A DNA stretch of 64,000 nucleotides from Bacillus sp. ZZV12-4809 (lineage in GTDB: Bacteria; Bacillota; Bacilli; Bacillales; Cytobacillaceae): the NCBI RefSeq assembly GCF_009849585.1, contig NZ_VCRN01000009.1, positions 1 through 64,000 on the forward strand, given 5' to 3'. The notes under the pieces were generated by a model. It made no database searches, was not told the DNA's origin, and was given only the letters and a program-made list of their open reading frames with translations. How positions within the stretch are numbered: the first letter of the stretch is position 1; every line of letters starts with the position of its first letter. The translations under genes were made by a program, and so were the position numbers. Positions 7,835 to 16,753 of the stretch are shown here, piece after piece.

Positions 7835-7960
7835 CTAAAATCTTAGATTACTCAGCTGCTGCCAACTCTTTACTGTAATCATAAAAGATCCCCCCATTGG
7901 AAAAATACTTATCTTAGAATTTCTTATCTGCATCCAAGAGTTTGTTTATATACTTTATTG
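7835..7960 (-). pseudogene. Truncated PucR-family regulator: leader plus 15 codons
   Basis: On the minus strand an ATG at 7882 behind GGGGGGATC opens MITVKSWQQLSNLRF-stop. About 75 bases of its upstream region (7883 to about 7955) are roughly 80 percent identical to the leader of the PucR-family gene that starts at 18330, including its GGGGGG ribosome site and MITV start. It is therefore the 5' end of a second copy whose coding part was deleted. No other feature is visible in the 7655-8175 gap. Confidence 0.6.
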
Positions 7961-8175
7961 CATGCTGGAGAAAGCTAATTTTTTATTGTTCTATTAGAGA
8001 TGGGTACTTTTTATTAGTTGGTAAGCAAACATCTAACAGGCCGGTTCTCAAAAAAGAGGGTTAGAGAGAAATAGCTATCATAATCAGTAAGTTTTATGTT
8101 GGTGGAGGCATAGCAGATATTTTTTCCTCCTCGAGCATAAACATCAGTATAGAGCAACAGGAAAGAGGGATAGCC

Positions 8176-8640
8176 ATGTCCTTTATCGGATTTGAACTGA
8201 TAGCCAAAAGAGCATGGACGATTTTGCCTGGCCACACTTTTTCGATGTCGATTTTATGGAACAAAAAAAAGATCCCTTCCTCCATCGGAAGAGATCTCTA
8301 TCATGAACCTGGACTGATCCTCCCTGATAAAAGAATTGCAGCTACCGGGAGGATCCATCATCTGTCTGATCATACAATAAATCACTATGAACCCTTACAA
8401 ACAGCACCTTGTAAGCTTATTTGCCGTCCTGATTTTCCCCTGGACGATCTTAAGATTGAACTTCTTGCGCCGATGAAAGGGATTATGGAACCCTTTCATC
8501 AAACGGCCGTTCTTTTCCTATGGAGCGAGGAAAACAATCTTTTAAGAAAAACAGAGCTCCACCTGGATCCCCAATCATTTGAAAGAATCCCTCCAGATCA
8601 ATATTTAATCGACCTCTCTTATTTGCTGGGTAAAATTTAA
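8176..8640 (+). CDS. Hypothetical 154-aa protein
   Basis: I do not recognise the family. The ATG at 8176 follows GAGGGATAGCC, an acceptable ribosome site, and codon use looks like that of neighbouring genes. The protein is soluble, with a proline-rich middle (HEPGLILPDKRIAATGRIHH) and a C-terminus that alternates hydrophobic and acidic residues (DQYLIDLSYLLGKI). It has no signal peptide or membrane segment. It is convergent with the gate-domain gene, 11 bases apart, and is the only plus-strand gene in the first 19 kb. It probably stands alone. Confidence 0.6.
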   Translation: MSFIGFELIAKRAWTILPGHTFSMSILWNKKKIPSSIGRDLYHEPGLILPDKRIAATGRIHHLSDHTINHYEPLQTAPCKLICRPDFPLDDLKIELLAPMKGIMEPFHQTAVLFLWSEENNLLRKTELHLDPQSFERIPPDQYLIDLSYLLGKI

Positions 8641-8650
8641 TCTTGCTGCA

Positions 8651-9772
8651 TTACACCAATATCGGCGTTAAGAAATAAACAATTAGAAAGGCTGTCAATA
8701 TACGCATGACGATCCCCAGTACAGCCGCTCCCATTGCCTCCTTTTCACTAAGGTCAGAATTAGCGGCCCATATAACCGGAACCTGACCAAAGATAGTAGA
8801 CAAAGGCAAACCGGATGAAGCTAATACAAATGATCCAATGACCAATCTCGGATCCAAAGAACCAGCCACTTCAGATAACTGAGCCATAGCCAGCGCCGGG
8901 CTAGCCAATATGGAGAGAATTCCGGTCTCAGGATGAATATTTAGAGTTAACAAAACGGCTGATAAGCCAGATTCGAATTTTGACCAAACACCAATATAGT
9001 CCAGAACACCTATAGCAGCGAACACGACAGCTGCTGCCGGAATAATCAAAAGGAATAAAAGCTCTGCTCCCTCCCTGGCTGCATTAAACAGAGTGGGTAA
9101 AAAGCCAGTCTTTGGCGTAAATTGAGGCAGTTTTGCAATTTGGACAGCTTTCGTATTCCTATAAATGGTTTTAGATAGCAGGAACGGGACAATAATGACA
9201 GGCATGAAAACAGCCAGCACAACTACGACAAAGGCATTGGCTCCTACTGCCGTTAAAGCAACCATGCCTAACATAAATGTAGCAAAGGACTGCTGGGATT
9301 GAACCATGGTGGCTACCGCTATCTTCTGCTCTGCTTTTGTTGCTCCCGAACGGATTAAAATTGGTCCGGCAATTTTTCCGGCAGCATTAATATCACCAAG
9401 AATATTATATATACTTGGAATGATAACAGCCGAATTCACTTTCATCAGCTTTGTAACAGGAATGAATATCCGAATTAGTGCATCTGTAAATCCCAGTCTC
9501 TCCAGTACCCGGCCTATAATGACACTGACAATAATGGAAACCCCTACCGTGCCGGTTAAGAATATCTCTACGATGACCGGGAAAACCTGGTCGACAATGG
9601 AAGTAAATAACCCGGCTAATGTACCTGGAGTGATTAACAAAACCAGCAGTGAGATAATGACTAAACCCAGACCTACCACTTCGATTTTTGTCCATTTTCG
9701 AGTTAAAGGAATCGGGACACTTTTCTCTTCTATTTCAAGATTTTTTTGTACTAAGGATTTAACTTCGCTCAT
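8651..9772 (-). CDS. Nucleoside-recognition (gate) domain membrane protein
   Basis: A 373-residue integral membrane protein with about nine hydrophobic segments. Two internal gate-like repeats are suggested around residues 50-190 (SVIIGRVLERLGFTDALIR) and 235-370 (FASSGLPLSTIFGQVPVIW region). Gate-domain proteins occur in concentrative nucleoside carriers, in FeoB and in spore maturation proteins SpmA/SpmB; this one is a stand-alone member. The ATG at 9772 has AAAGGAG in front. It starts 17 bases after the NIF3-like gene and should be co-transcribed with it. A transport role is inferred from the fold, and the substrate is unknown. Confidence 0.75.
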   Translation of the reverse strand: MSEVKSLVQKNLEIEEKSVPIPLTRKWTKIEVVGLGLVIISLLVLLITPGTLAGLFTSIVDQVFPVIVEIFLTGTVGVSIIVSVIIGRVLERLGFTDALIRIFIPVTKLMKVNSAVIIPSIYNILGDINAAGKIAGPILIRSGATKAEQKIAVATMVQSQQSFATFMLGMVALTAVGANAFVVVVLAVFMPVIIVPFLLSKTIYRNTKAVQIAKLPQFTPKTGFLPTLFNAAREGAELLFLLIIPAAAVVFAAIGVLDYIGVWSKFESGLSAVLLTLNIHPETGILSILASPALAMAQLSEVAGSLDPRLVIGSFVLASSGLPLSTIFGQVPVIWAANSDLSEKEAMGAAVLGIVMRILTAFLIVYFLTPILV

Positions 9773-9789
9773 CTACCTGCACTCCTTTT

Positions 9790-10812
9790 TTATACTGTAT
9801 GGACAGCCGTTTTTTTCAATAGATAACCCGCAGCCATTTCTTCCGCATATTTCTTTAGATGAGGAGATCCCATTTCATTTAGGGATATGCTTGTCACACG
9901 TTCCCGAAAAACCACGACTTCAACATCAGGCAGCAGTCTGTCTAAGGCATAAGCTAAAGGTAAACCATTTTCAAGTATTTCTAACACATGGCAATTTCCG
10001 ATCATAAAATTTACTCCTAACTCTTTAGCTGTTTCAATAAGTGGATGTCCATCATAAACCCGGCTAATGGAAGCGAGAACAGTGTCAGCCTCCGGGTGTT
10101 CCTGAATGGCTTGACGCAAATGTTCAGGGGAAAATCCTGTATGCGGGAAAATGTGTATAATATTGTTCACGGGACTTGTTTCTTCCCCATGAACAATTCT
10201 CCCGCGTGTCACTATACTTGTTTCTGACAGAGATGAACTATTTCGTATTTCCTTTTCCGTATGTAACAATTCCTCTTCATCTCTCAGACCCATAAAATTA
10301 TCCAGCCTTGTTAAGATATCTCCCAGCTTATTCACCTCAGGGATTACTTTCCCTGCATAAAAAATATTTCCGTGTACTCCTCCATAAGAAACCTCTGTCC
10401 GGTATACCTGATGGCCGTGCAAAAAAGGAATGCCAGGATGCAGCCCATGGAAAGCTTCATGCAATTCAAATGCAGCGACATTATACAAATCCAGATAGTT
10501 TTTCAAGATTACTCCACCCGAATTAGCTGCTTCAGCTATCGGATGATGAGCAACAATGGCATCGACACCAGTAGCGCCGGCAAGTTCGATACATCCTTCT
10601 GTCATGGTCATAGCAACTGCTACTTTTTTCACTTCATTTTTCATATCGCCATAAACGAGACCAGGCGTTTCAATGATCTCTTTTCCGGGAATGTTGGAAG
10701 ATTTCATGATGACAAAAGGATGCTCACCTCTCGTAATGTCATTTAGAGATTTAATCACTCTTCCTCCTGTCAGCTCATCCAGCGCAATCAATACATCTTC
10801 TACTGTTTTCAT
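9790..10812 (-). CDS. NIF3-like dinuclear metal protein
   Basis: A 340-residue protein with NIF3-family features: HHPIAEAANSGG near residue 97 (the HHP metal-binding motif), GNIFYAGKV and a C-terminal HxxE-type site (EILENGLPLAYALDR region). NIF3 proteins are hexamers with a two-metal site, and their biochemical role is generally unsettled. The ATG at 10812 has GAGGAGG in front. Downstream, 17 bases away, is the gate-domain membrane protein, so the pair probably works on one compound. The protein is longer at its N-terminus than minimal NIF3 and carries RGEHPFVIMKSSNIPGKE there, which I cannot explain. Confidence 0.7.
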   Translation of the reverse strand: MKTVEDVLIALDELTGGRVIKSLNDITRGEHPFVIMKSSNIPGKEIIETPGLVYGDMKNEVKKVAVAMTMTEGCIELAGATGVDAIVAHHPIAEAANSGGVILKNYLDLYNVAAFELHEAFHGLHPGIPFLHGHQVYRTEVSYGGVHGNIFYAGKVIPEVNKLGDILTRLDNFMGLRDEEELLHTEKEIRNSSSLSETSIVTRGRIVHGEETSPVNNIIHIFPHTGFSPEHLRQAIQEHPEADTVLASISRVYDGHPLIETAKELGVNFMIGNCHVLEILENGLPLAYALDRLLPDVEVVVFRERVTSISLNEMGSPHLKKYAEEMAAGYLLKKTAVHTV

Positions 10813-10843
10813 AATGTTGCTGCCTCCTCTATTTTTTTATAAA

Positions 10844-10904
10844 AAAAACCGTCAGCACGAAACAAACAGACACTAGTCTGAAAGCTTGTACTGACGGTTT
10901 TTAT
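10844..10904 (-). terminator. Terminator of the DUF2294 gene, possibly bidirectional
   Basis: AAACCGTCAG and CTGACGGTTT pair across about 34 bases that contain a smaller inverted repeat (CAGAC-ACTA-GTCTG). On the minus strand the second arm is followed by a run of T. It ends the transcript from 11307 and precedes the NIF3-like gene. Confidence 0.75.
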
Positions 10905-10944
10905 GCACTCGTAAGAGTTCAATGGACCAGTCACCAGTATTTAG

Positions 10945-11307
10945 TTACCTGGAAATATAGGCATTTGTTTCCCGATCCAGGGTAATGATCGTTCCTGAGA
11001 GTTCTGTAACGGGATCATAATCCTTTAATATGGAAAGTACCTTCATTCCATATTTTTCTTCCAGGACATTCCTTAAATGTTCCTTATAACTATCTATGAT
11101 GGCAATGTCAGTCATTCGGGTTACAAAGCGATTAATCTCGTCCAAATGTTTAAGAGATGGAATTCTCTTATGATAGGCGAAAATTAATATCTTATCCCCC
11201 AAAAACTCGACTCTTTGACTTTTGACACCAATGTTAAACAAAAGAAGATTGATATTGTTATAGTCCTTGATAAGCTCCTGTTTAAATGGGCCAGCCGTCC
11301 AACTCAT
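10945..11307 (-). CDS. DUF2294 domain protein
   Basis: A 120-residue soluble protein that fits DUF2294, a family common in Bacillus and of unknown function. Landmarks are SQRVEFLGDKILIFAYHKR at about residues 30-48 and YGMKVLSILKDYDPVTELS near the C-terminus. It has no membrane segment. Near-identical CAGACACTAGT elements flank the gene on both sides, one in its terminator loop (10868) and one upstream of its start (11423). It is monocistronic, with terminators around it. The family assignment is from overall pattern and is fairly secure; the function is not known. Confidence 0.7.
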   Translation of the reverse strand: MSWTAGPFKQELIKDYNNINLLLFNIGVKSQRVEFLGDKILIFAYHKRIPSLKHLDEINRFVTRMTDIAIIDSYKEHLRNVLEEKYGMKVLSILKDYDPVTELSGTIITLDRETNAYISR

Positions 11308-11419
11308 TCACTCACACCATCTTTTTGAAATTTCAGAATCCTTCGATAAATAGAATTTATCATAGTTAATTATATCTGTAAAGTGTTTATATTGAAATTA
11401 TTTTACTAGTAATATCAAC

Positions 11420-11441
11420 CTTCAGACACTAGTGCCTGAAG
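11420..11441. promoter_or_regulatory. 22-bp near-perfect palindrome upstream of the DUF2294 gene
   Basis: The 22 bases are CTTCAG, then A, CACTAGTG, C, CTGAAG: a palindrome around ACTAGT with a single mismatched pair. It lies between the DUF2294 start (11307) and the amidohydrolase stop (11479). No T-run follows, so an operator is more likely than a terminator. Confidence 0.45.
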
Positions 11442-11478
11442 ACAGTTTATTTCTCTCTGCTAATCAAGGTTTTTATTG

Positions 11479-12654
11479 TTATGCTTCATAAGCAGCTTCT
11501 CCCCTGATTACAACCATCTTTATACTTTCTAAATTACTCAGGCACTCCAGAGGATTTCCTTTAAGCAAAATCAGATTTGCGCTGTATCCCTCTTTAATTT
11601 GCCCAACGTCTCGTCCTAGAATTTTTCCGGCATTAACTGTGGCTGTTTTTAGCACCTTTTTCGCATCTGAAACAATCTCATTCATGGTGTACAATTCATC
11701 CAGCAGCGCCCCGTGAGGAGTGCATGGTGAACCCGCATCTGAACCGGCCCCAATTAAAATATTCCGGTTAAAATAGGTTTCAAATGCATTCCGGTGAACG
11801 CTGACGATTTCCTCTGCTTTATCTCGTGCATAAGATGGAATTCCTTCCTGTGTTGCAATTTGCTTATAGACGAACAAGGTTGGAATCCAGGCAGTATTCC
11901 GTGCTTCCATTAAGGCAGCCAGTTCATCATCCATGTAATGACCATGCTCAATTGTATCCACACCAGCAAGAATTGAATTAAGTATGCCATCACGTCCAAT
12001 CGCATGGGACGCCACTTTGAGTCCAAAACGATGTGCCTCTTTACAGATGACTTCCTGCTCTTCCAGACTTAGCTCCGCATTGCCGACCTGTTCTCCTTCT
12101 ATTCTTCCATAGACCCCGCCAGTTGCACTTACTTTAATGACTTCAGCACCCTTAAAAATTTGTTCGCGTACACCCTTTAAAGCCTCATCCTTCCCATCGA
12201 CAAACCTTGCCCAGAACGGATCATGCCCGCCTGTCATGGTTAAGGTTTTTCCGCTCGCAATCACATCTGGACCTGAAATCAGCCCCCTCTTGATCCCTTT
12301 TGCTACATGCAGAGCAATGTCATCAATGGAACCAATATCCCTGACAGTCGTTATACCGTGCTTGAGATATGTTTGACAATTGGCAACAGCCCTTATAAGC
12401 ATCTGCTCATAGCCTTCTGTTTCAGAGGTTTGAACTGGATTTAATGAGCCGTCCCACATCATGTGAATATGTAAATCTATTAAGCCTGGAGCTAGAAACC
12501 CTTCTTTTCCATCAATGACCTTTACGCCGGCTGGCAGTTTAGATTCACGAATAATTTCCTTGATCAAACCATCTTTTATCCAAAGTGCTAACCCCTTTTT
12601 ACAATCCAATTCTTCCCCACACAATAGCTGCACATTCGATATCACAAACTCCAT
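11479..12654 (-). CDS. Metal-dependent amidohydrolase, imidazolonepropionase/prolidase-like
   Basis: A 391-residue amidohydrolase-superfamily enzyme. The two-metal site is intact: HIH in LIDLHIHMMW (about residue 62), the carboxylated lysine in EVIKVSATGG (about 172), His in VASHAIG and TIEHGH, and Asp in GAGSDAGSP (about 305). This motif set is shared with the group of Xaa-Pro/Xaa-Arg dipeptide carboxypeptidases and imidazolonepropionase-like proteins. ATG 12654 has AGGAGG eight bases upstream. It is the last gene of a run with the M24 protein and the symporter, and it is a paralogue of the enzyme at 15458-16642. The substrate is unknown. Confidence 0.82.
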   Translation of the reverse strand: MEFVISNVQLLCGEELDCKKGLALWIKDGLIKEIIRESKLPAGVKVIDGKEGFLAPGLIDLHIHMMWDGSLNPVQTSETEGYEQMLIRAVANCQTYLKHGITTVRDIGSIDDIALHVAKGIKRGLISGPDVIASGKTLTMTGGHDPFWARFVDGKDEALKGVREQIFKGAEVIKVSATGGVYGRIEGEQVGNAELSLEEQEVICKEAHRFGLKVASHAIGRDGILNSILAGVDTIEHGHYMDDELAALMEARNTAWIPTLFVYKQIATQEGIPSYARDKAEEIVSVHRNAFETYFNRNILIGAGSDAGSPCTPHGALLDELYTMNEIVSDAKKVLKTATVNAGKILGRDVGQIKEGYSANLILLKGNPLECLSNLESIKMVVIRGEAAYEA

Positions 12655-12723
12655 CACATGTTCCTCCTATCATTTTAAAAGGAAGAAGTGTGACACTTCT
12701 CCCTTTCAAGTTTGATATATATG

Positions 12724-13854
12724 TTAATAAAGCAGGGACTCCATATCACGCGGATATTCTGTGATTAATCGGCATCCATCAGATGTGATAAGAACAGTAT
12801 CAGAGTGTCTGAAACCGCCAACTTCCGGTATATAAATCCCCGGTTCAATCGAGAATGCCATTCCTTCTTCAACCACATCATGATGGTCATAACGCAAAAA
12901 GGGCTGCTCATGTGCTGATACACCTATTCCATGTCCGGTACGGTGAATCGCATATTTTTCAAGTCCCGCCCTTTCAAACACTTCACGGGCAACTCCATCT
13001 ACCTCTGAATATTTCACACCTGGCTTAATAAAATCAATCGCACGCTGCTGTGCTTCTATAGCAGCTTGAAATGCCTTTTCCTGTTCTGATGTTGGCTTCC
13101 CGACAATGATGGTTCTCTCTAATTCAGCACGATATCCATTTAGGCCAACCTGCCTGCTGTGAATAATGACATCTCCTGCTTCAATTTTTCTTGTGTTGGA
13201 AAAGACATGCGGCATAATGCTTCGTTTTAACCCGGAAGGCGACATCACTACAATATCAATAACCGAATCCGGATACTGTGCAGCAGTTGCTTTAAACAGT
13301 GCTGCATTTCCCGCTGCATCAATTTCCATTTCTGTTATACCCGCTCGAATTTGCGCTAATGACTTGCTTACTGCCAGGTTCACTAACTGTCCAGCCTGCT
13401 CCAGCATGTGAATTTCTTCTTCATCTTTAATAAATCGCATTTGATAAATGAATTGTCCGACATCAACTACCTGATAGCCTGATTCCTGAAGATAAACGAG
13501 AACCTCACCTGGAATGAAGGCTAGATCTACACCGATTTTTGAGGAGTCAGGACTTTGTTTTAGCAATGCACGTATATGCTCCATATGCGATGTCTCAGCC
13601 CTGCCAGCACAAGGATGTTCATAATAGACTAGGACATTATCTGCCTGTGAATGTTCCAGTGCATGTGTTTCTTCAAGACCAGGAACAATCATAGCTGTCT
13701 TGTCCCTTAAATGAAAGATAATGGGACGTGAATAAATTAAAGCCTTAAAATTCGTTAAATAAAATTGATGGTCAGGATTAAATACCAATACGGAAGATAT
13801 TGCCTGTTCTTTCATATACTCTTTTAATCGATTGATTCGTTTCGTTGAATCCAC
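12724..13854 (-). CDS. Creatinase-like M24 family protein, metal site altered
   Basis: A 376-residue two-domain protein: a creatinase N-terminal domain (about 1-135, SSVLVFNPDHQFYLTNF) and a pita-bread M24 domain (about 140-375). In metal aminopeptidases and prolidases five residues (D, D, H, E, E) bind metal. Here the first Asp is replaced (HSRQVGLNGY), the second is Glu (AELERT), and the last Glu is Ser (GGFRHSD); the His (HRTGHGIGV) and one Glu (SIEPGIY) remain. The ELERT and IMPHVF elements resemble metal-free creatinase instead. The GTG at 13854 has AAGGAG nine bases upstream. It lies 17 bases from the symporter, so it probably hydrolyses the imported compound. Confidence 0.8.
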   Translation of the reverse strand: MDSTKRINRLKEYMKEQAISSVLVFNPDHQFYLTNFKALIYSRPIIFHLRDKTAMIVPGLEETHALEHSQADNVLVYYEHPCAGRAETSHMEHIRALLKQSPDSSKIGVDLAFIPGEVLVYLQESGYQVVDVGQFIYQMRFIKDEEEIHMLEQAGQLVNLAVSKSLAQIRAGITEMEIDAAGNAALFKATAAQYPDSVIDIVVMSPSGLKRSIMPHVFSNTRKIEAGDVIIHSRQVGLNGYRAELERTIIVGKPTSEQEKAFQAAIEAQQRAIDFIKPGVKYSEVDGVAREVFERAGLEKYAIHRTGHGIGVSAHEQPFLRYDHHDVVEEGMAFSIEPGIYIPEVGGFRHSDTVLITSDGCRLITEYPRDMESLLY

Positions 13855-13879
13855 GTTTACCAACTCCTTTTAAGTCCTA

Positions 13880-15286
13880 TTAGCTTGTATGATCAGTAGT
13901 GATGTCTGTTGTGACGTTTTTATTTCTCGTTGCCAAACTGACTATAATGAGTGTTAAGACTGATAAAGGAAGGGCAAATAGGACACTATTCCAATCTAAA
14001 GGACGGTCAAGCCCTATTTCCCAAATCATCGTTGCAGAACCCCCTGCAATCATGGAGCTGATGACACCTGCTTTTGTCGCATTCTTCCATAATACAGTTG
14101 CAAGAATGGCCGGTGTTAAGGACGCTCCATACATCGTATAGGAATACATTTGGATGGCCAGTACGCTTGGGAAGAATTGCCCTAATACATATGCAAGGAC
14201 CCCTAATACCACGACAATGGCACGGTTGTACCATAGAAGTTTACTTTCTGACAGCTTGCTTTTACTGGAGCGTTGGATTAAATCACTGACAATATTTCCT
14301 GATGCTGATAAAAGATAAGAGGTAGCTGTTGTGATAATGAAGGCAACGGCTGAACAAAGAATAAGCAATCCGATAATAAGGGGTACACCATCTATCGCAA
14401 GTGATAAAATGGCTGTATCAGGCTTGATTTCTGGAAAGAGTACGATTGAGGTAGTTGCTAAGATGATGGTTAAACTAATAACAAAAACACTGCCAACAAA
14501 AAAGCCGATAGTGGATTTCCGGGCTACGTTCGGATCTTTTGCTGCAGAGAATCGCTGATACATGTTCTGATCCCCCAGAACAAGTAAAAACAATGGCAGG
14601 AAGAAACCGAGAAGCTGAGGAAATGATAAGCCGCCATTCCAGGTTTTATTAATTTCAGGCAAAGATAGAGCTAATCCTTCAAATCCCCCAACAGCATTCA
14701 ATGCAAAAGGAACCCCGAAAAGAAAGCCAATAATAATTAAAATGGCACTTAGTGCGTCAGTATAAGCAACTGAAAATAGCCCTCCGCTTACAGTTAAGAA
14801 GATAACTAATGCACACATAATGATGGCTCCTGTTTCCAGTGGAATGCCTGTAGTTAATTGCAGCACATATGCTCCACCTGTAAACTGGTAGGCTGTTATT
14901 CCGACAAAGGCAAAGATGATTATAATGGATGATATATAAAGAGCTGCTTTTCCAAAACGCCTTTCCAAAAGATCTGGAACTGTATAGATTTCAATCTTTC
15001 GAATCTTGGAAGCTATAAAATACAAGATGATAGTCCCAAAAATTCCCCCTGACAGATTAAAAATAGCGGCAAACGGTCCGTATTGGTATATAAAGCTCGC
15101 TCCGCCAACAACAGTTCCAGATCCAACAAACGTTGCCAGAAGGGTTCCCATGACGACGAATAGAGGCAGACTTCGGCCTGCGACCATAAAGTCATCGCTG
15201 TTTTTCACCGACTTTTTTGCGAAATACACACCAATCAACGCCATGAAAACAAGATAAATCACAACTGCAACTAAATAAATGTTCAA
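13880..15286 (-). CDS. Sodium:solute symporter (SSS family)
   Basis: A 468-residue membrane protein with about 13 hydrophobic segments and SSS-family motifs: DDFMVAGRSLPLFV near residue 30, ATFVGSGTVVGGASFIYQYG at about 53-72 and FGKAALYISS. It is expected to import an organic solute with sodium; PutP (proline) and PanF (pantothenate) are relatives, but the substrate cannot be told. The TTG at 15286 is preferred over a GTG three codons upstream because GGGAGTG lies about six bases before it. The M24 protein follows 25 bases downstream, and this pairing suggests uptake plus hydrolysis. Confidence 0.85.
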   Translation of the reverse strand: MNIYLVAVVIYLVFMALIGVYFAKKSVKNSDDFMVAGRSLPLFVVMGTLLATFVGSGTVVGGASFIYQYGPFAAIFNLSGGIFGTIILYFIASKIRKIEIYTVPDLLERRFGKAALYISSIIIIFAFVGITAYQFTGGAYVLQLTTGIPLETGAIIMCALVIFLTVSGGLFSVAYTDALSAILIIIGFLFGVPFALNAVGGFEGLALSLPEINKTWNGGLSFPQLLGFFLPLFLLVLGDQNMYQRFSAAKDPNVARKSTIGFFVGSVFVISLTIILATTSIVLFPEIKPDTAILSLAIDGVPLIIGLLILCSAVAFIITTATSYLLSASGNIVSDLIQRSSKSKLSESKLLWYNRAIVVVLGVLAYVLGQFFPSVLAIQMYSYTMYGASLTPAILATVLWKNATKAGVISSMIAGGSATMIWEIGLDRPLDWNSVLFALPLSVLTLIIVSLATRNKNVTTDITTDHTS

Positions 15287-15457
15287 TAAGCTCACTCCCT
15301 TTTACTATTTTTATATAAGGCTGTGTGGCAGCTTAATGCAGATTTAAAATTGGAACAGTAATCTATGTCTCCTAATTAAAATTGGTATACAAGGGAGACT
15401 CAGCAACCGCAGAGCCCCGTTACAGTTAACAGAATCATGACGTTTGAATTGTGAAAG

Positions 15458-16642
15458 TTAACTGACCAAAACACCATTTTTCATCACAAGCTTATCACCC
15501 CGCAAACTATTTAAATCATTCAGAGGATCGCTGTCTGAAATCAGCAAATCTGCGAACTTTCCAGGTGAAATACTGCCTCGCTGAGCTTCGATTCCAAGAC
15601 ATTCAGCCGCAACACTCGTTGATGCTTTTATGACTTCCATTTCTGACATTCCGGCTTCATGCATAATCGCTAATTCATCATAATAATAGCGGGGCGGGGT
15701 TAATGGAGAGCCGCAATCAGTTCCCGTTGCAATCTTCACTCCGATTTGAACAGCTTCCTGCAGCATCGAGAAATGCGGCCCCACTACTTGCTTAGCTTTT
15801 TCAAGAGCATATGCAGGAATGTCCGGACTGCTTATAAGCTGTCTCATGACAGCCATTGTCGGCACTAAAAAGGTTCCCTGATTTTTCATGATTTCAAGAG
15901 CCTGCCGATCTGCGTAAATTCCATGCTCGATTGTGTCAATCCCAACCTCTAAACAATTCATGATCCCTTCAATTCCATCTGCATGGGCAGAAACCTTCTT
16001 GTTTTTCTTTAATGCCTCTTCTTTTGCTGCACTCAGTTCTTCTATTGTTAATTGAACTGAGCCGGGTTCTTCCCCTTTTGTATAAATACCGCCCGTTGCC
16101 ATTACTTTCACGAGGTCTGCCCCTTCTTTCAGCACCCTTCTGGTATTCTTTCGAACTTCATCAGGCCCGTCCGATTCATAGCCTAAATAATAGACATGTC
16201 CCCCTGTCATACAGATAGGTGCACCAGATGCAATAATGGTAGGCCCTGAAAGCAAGCCGGAATCAATGACATTTCTTACATGCAATACAGTTCGATCCGG
16301 TGCACCCAAATCTCTTACAGTAGTGACGCCTAATTTCAGGGTATCCAATGCATGTTTATAGGCTTCCAAAGCGATTCTGTCATTTTCTTCATTTTTTATG
16401 ACCGATTGCGGGTCTGCGCTGCCATTCCAGACGAGGTGCACATGGCAGTCGATCAGTCCGGGAAGTATATATTTTCCGGTACAATCAATGACTTCAAACC
16501 CTTCTGTATCATCTGGCTCCCCTTGCTGGACCTCCGTTATTCTTCCGTTTTCAACCTTGATATACGAATTTTCCATCACCTCATCATTTTGTCCGTCAAT
16601 AATGCTGCCGCCTTTTAATATCCAATTCGTGTCTGTTGGCAT
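15458..16642 (-). CDS. Metal-dependent amidohydrolase, paralogue of the enzyme at 11479
   Basis: A 394-residue amidohydrolase with the same motif order as its paralogue: HVH in LIDCHVHLVW (about residue 63), Lys in DLVKVMATGGIY (about 175), His in VSAHADG and TIEHGIY, and Asp in ATGTDCGSPL (about 302). The ATG at 16642 has AGGAGG in front. The 171 bases between its stop and the symporter hold no clear terminator, so they may be one transcript. Two amidohydrolases beside a creatinase-like protein suggest stepwise cleavage of one substrate and its product. Prolidase, imidazolonepropionase or cytosine-deaminase-like activities are all possible on the motifs alone. Confidence 0.82.
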   Translation of the reverse strand: MPTDTNWILKGGSIIDGQNDEVMENSYIKVENGRITEVQQGEPDDTEGFEVIDCTGKYILPGLIDCHVHLVWNGSADPQSVIKNEENDRIALEAYKHALDTLKLGVTTVRDLGAPDRTVLHVRNVIDSGLLSGPTIIASGAPICMTGGHVYYLGYESDGPDEVRKNTRRVLKEGADLVKVMATGGIYTKGEEPGSVQLTIEELSAAKEEALKKNKKVSAHADGIEGIMNCLEVGIDTIEHGIYADRQALEIMKNQGTFLVPTMAVMRQLISSPDIPAYALEKAKQVVGPHFSMLQEAVQIGVKIATGTDCGSPLTPPRYYYDELAIMHEAGMSEMEVIKASTSVAAECLGIEAQRGSISPGKFADLLISDSDPLNDLNSLRGDKLVMKNGVLVS

Positions 16643-16713
16643 TTTGAAGTCCTCCTATTGTTTGATTATTCAAAATCATAACAATAGAAAGATTATTTAT
16701 CATTGTAACCTGC

Positions 16714-16742
16714 AAACAAAAAAGAGACAGCAATTTGTCCCT
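16714..16742 (-). terminator. Terminator of the PucR-family regulator gene
   Basis: On the minus strand GGGACA and TGTCTC pair across AAATTGC, one pair being G-U, and a run of six T follows directly. It starts 12 bases after the stop codon of the regulator. Confidence 0.7.
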
Positions 16743-16753
16743 TAATAACAATT

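Noticed and set aside
7655..8175. Small minus-strand frames near 8014-8285
   Set aside because: Two overlapping frames without ribosome sites; they also overlap the start of the plus-strand gene at 8176, which has a better ribosome site.
9306..10007. Plus-strand open frame of 233 codons
   Set aside because: It lies antisense across the gate-domain and NIF3-like genes, both of which show family motifs on the minus strand.
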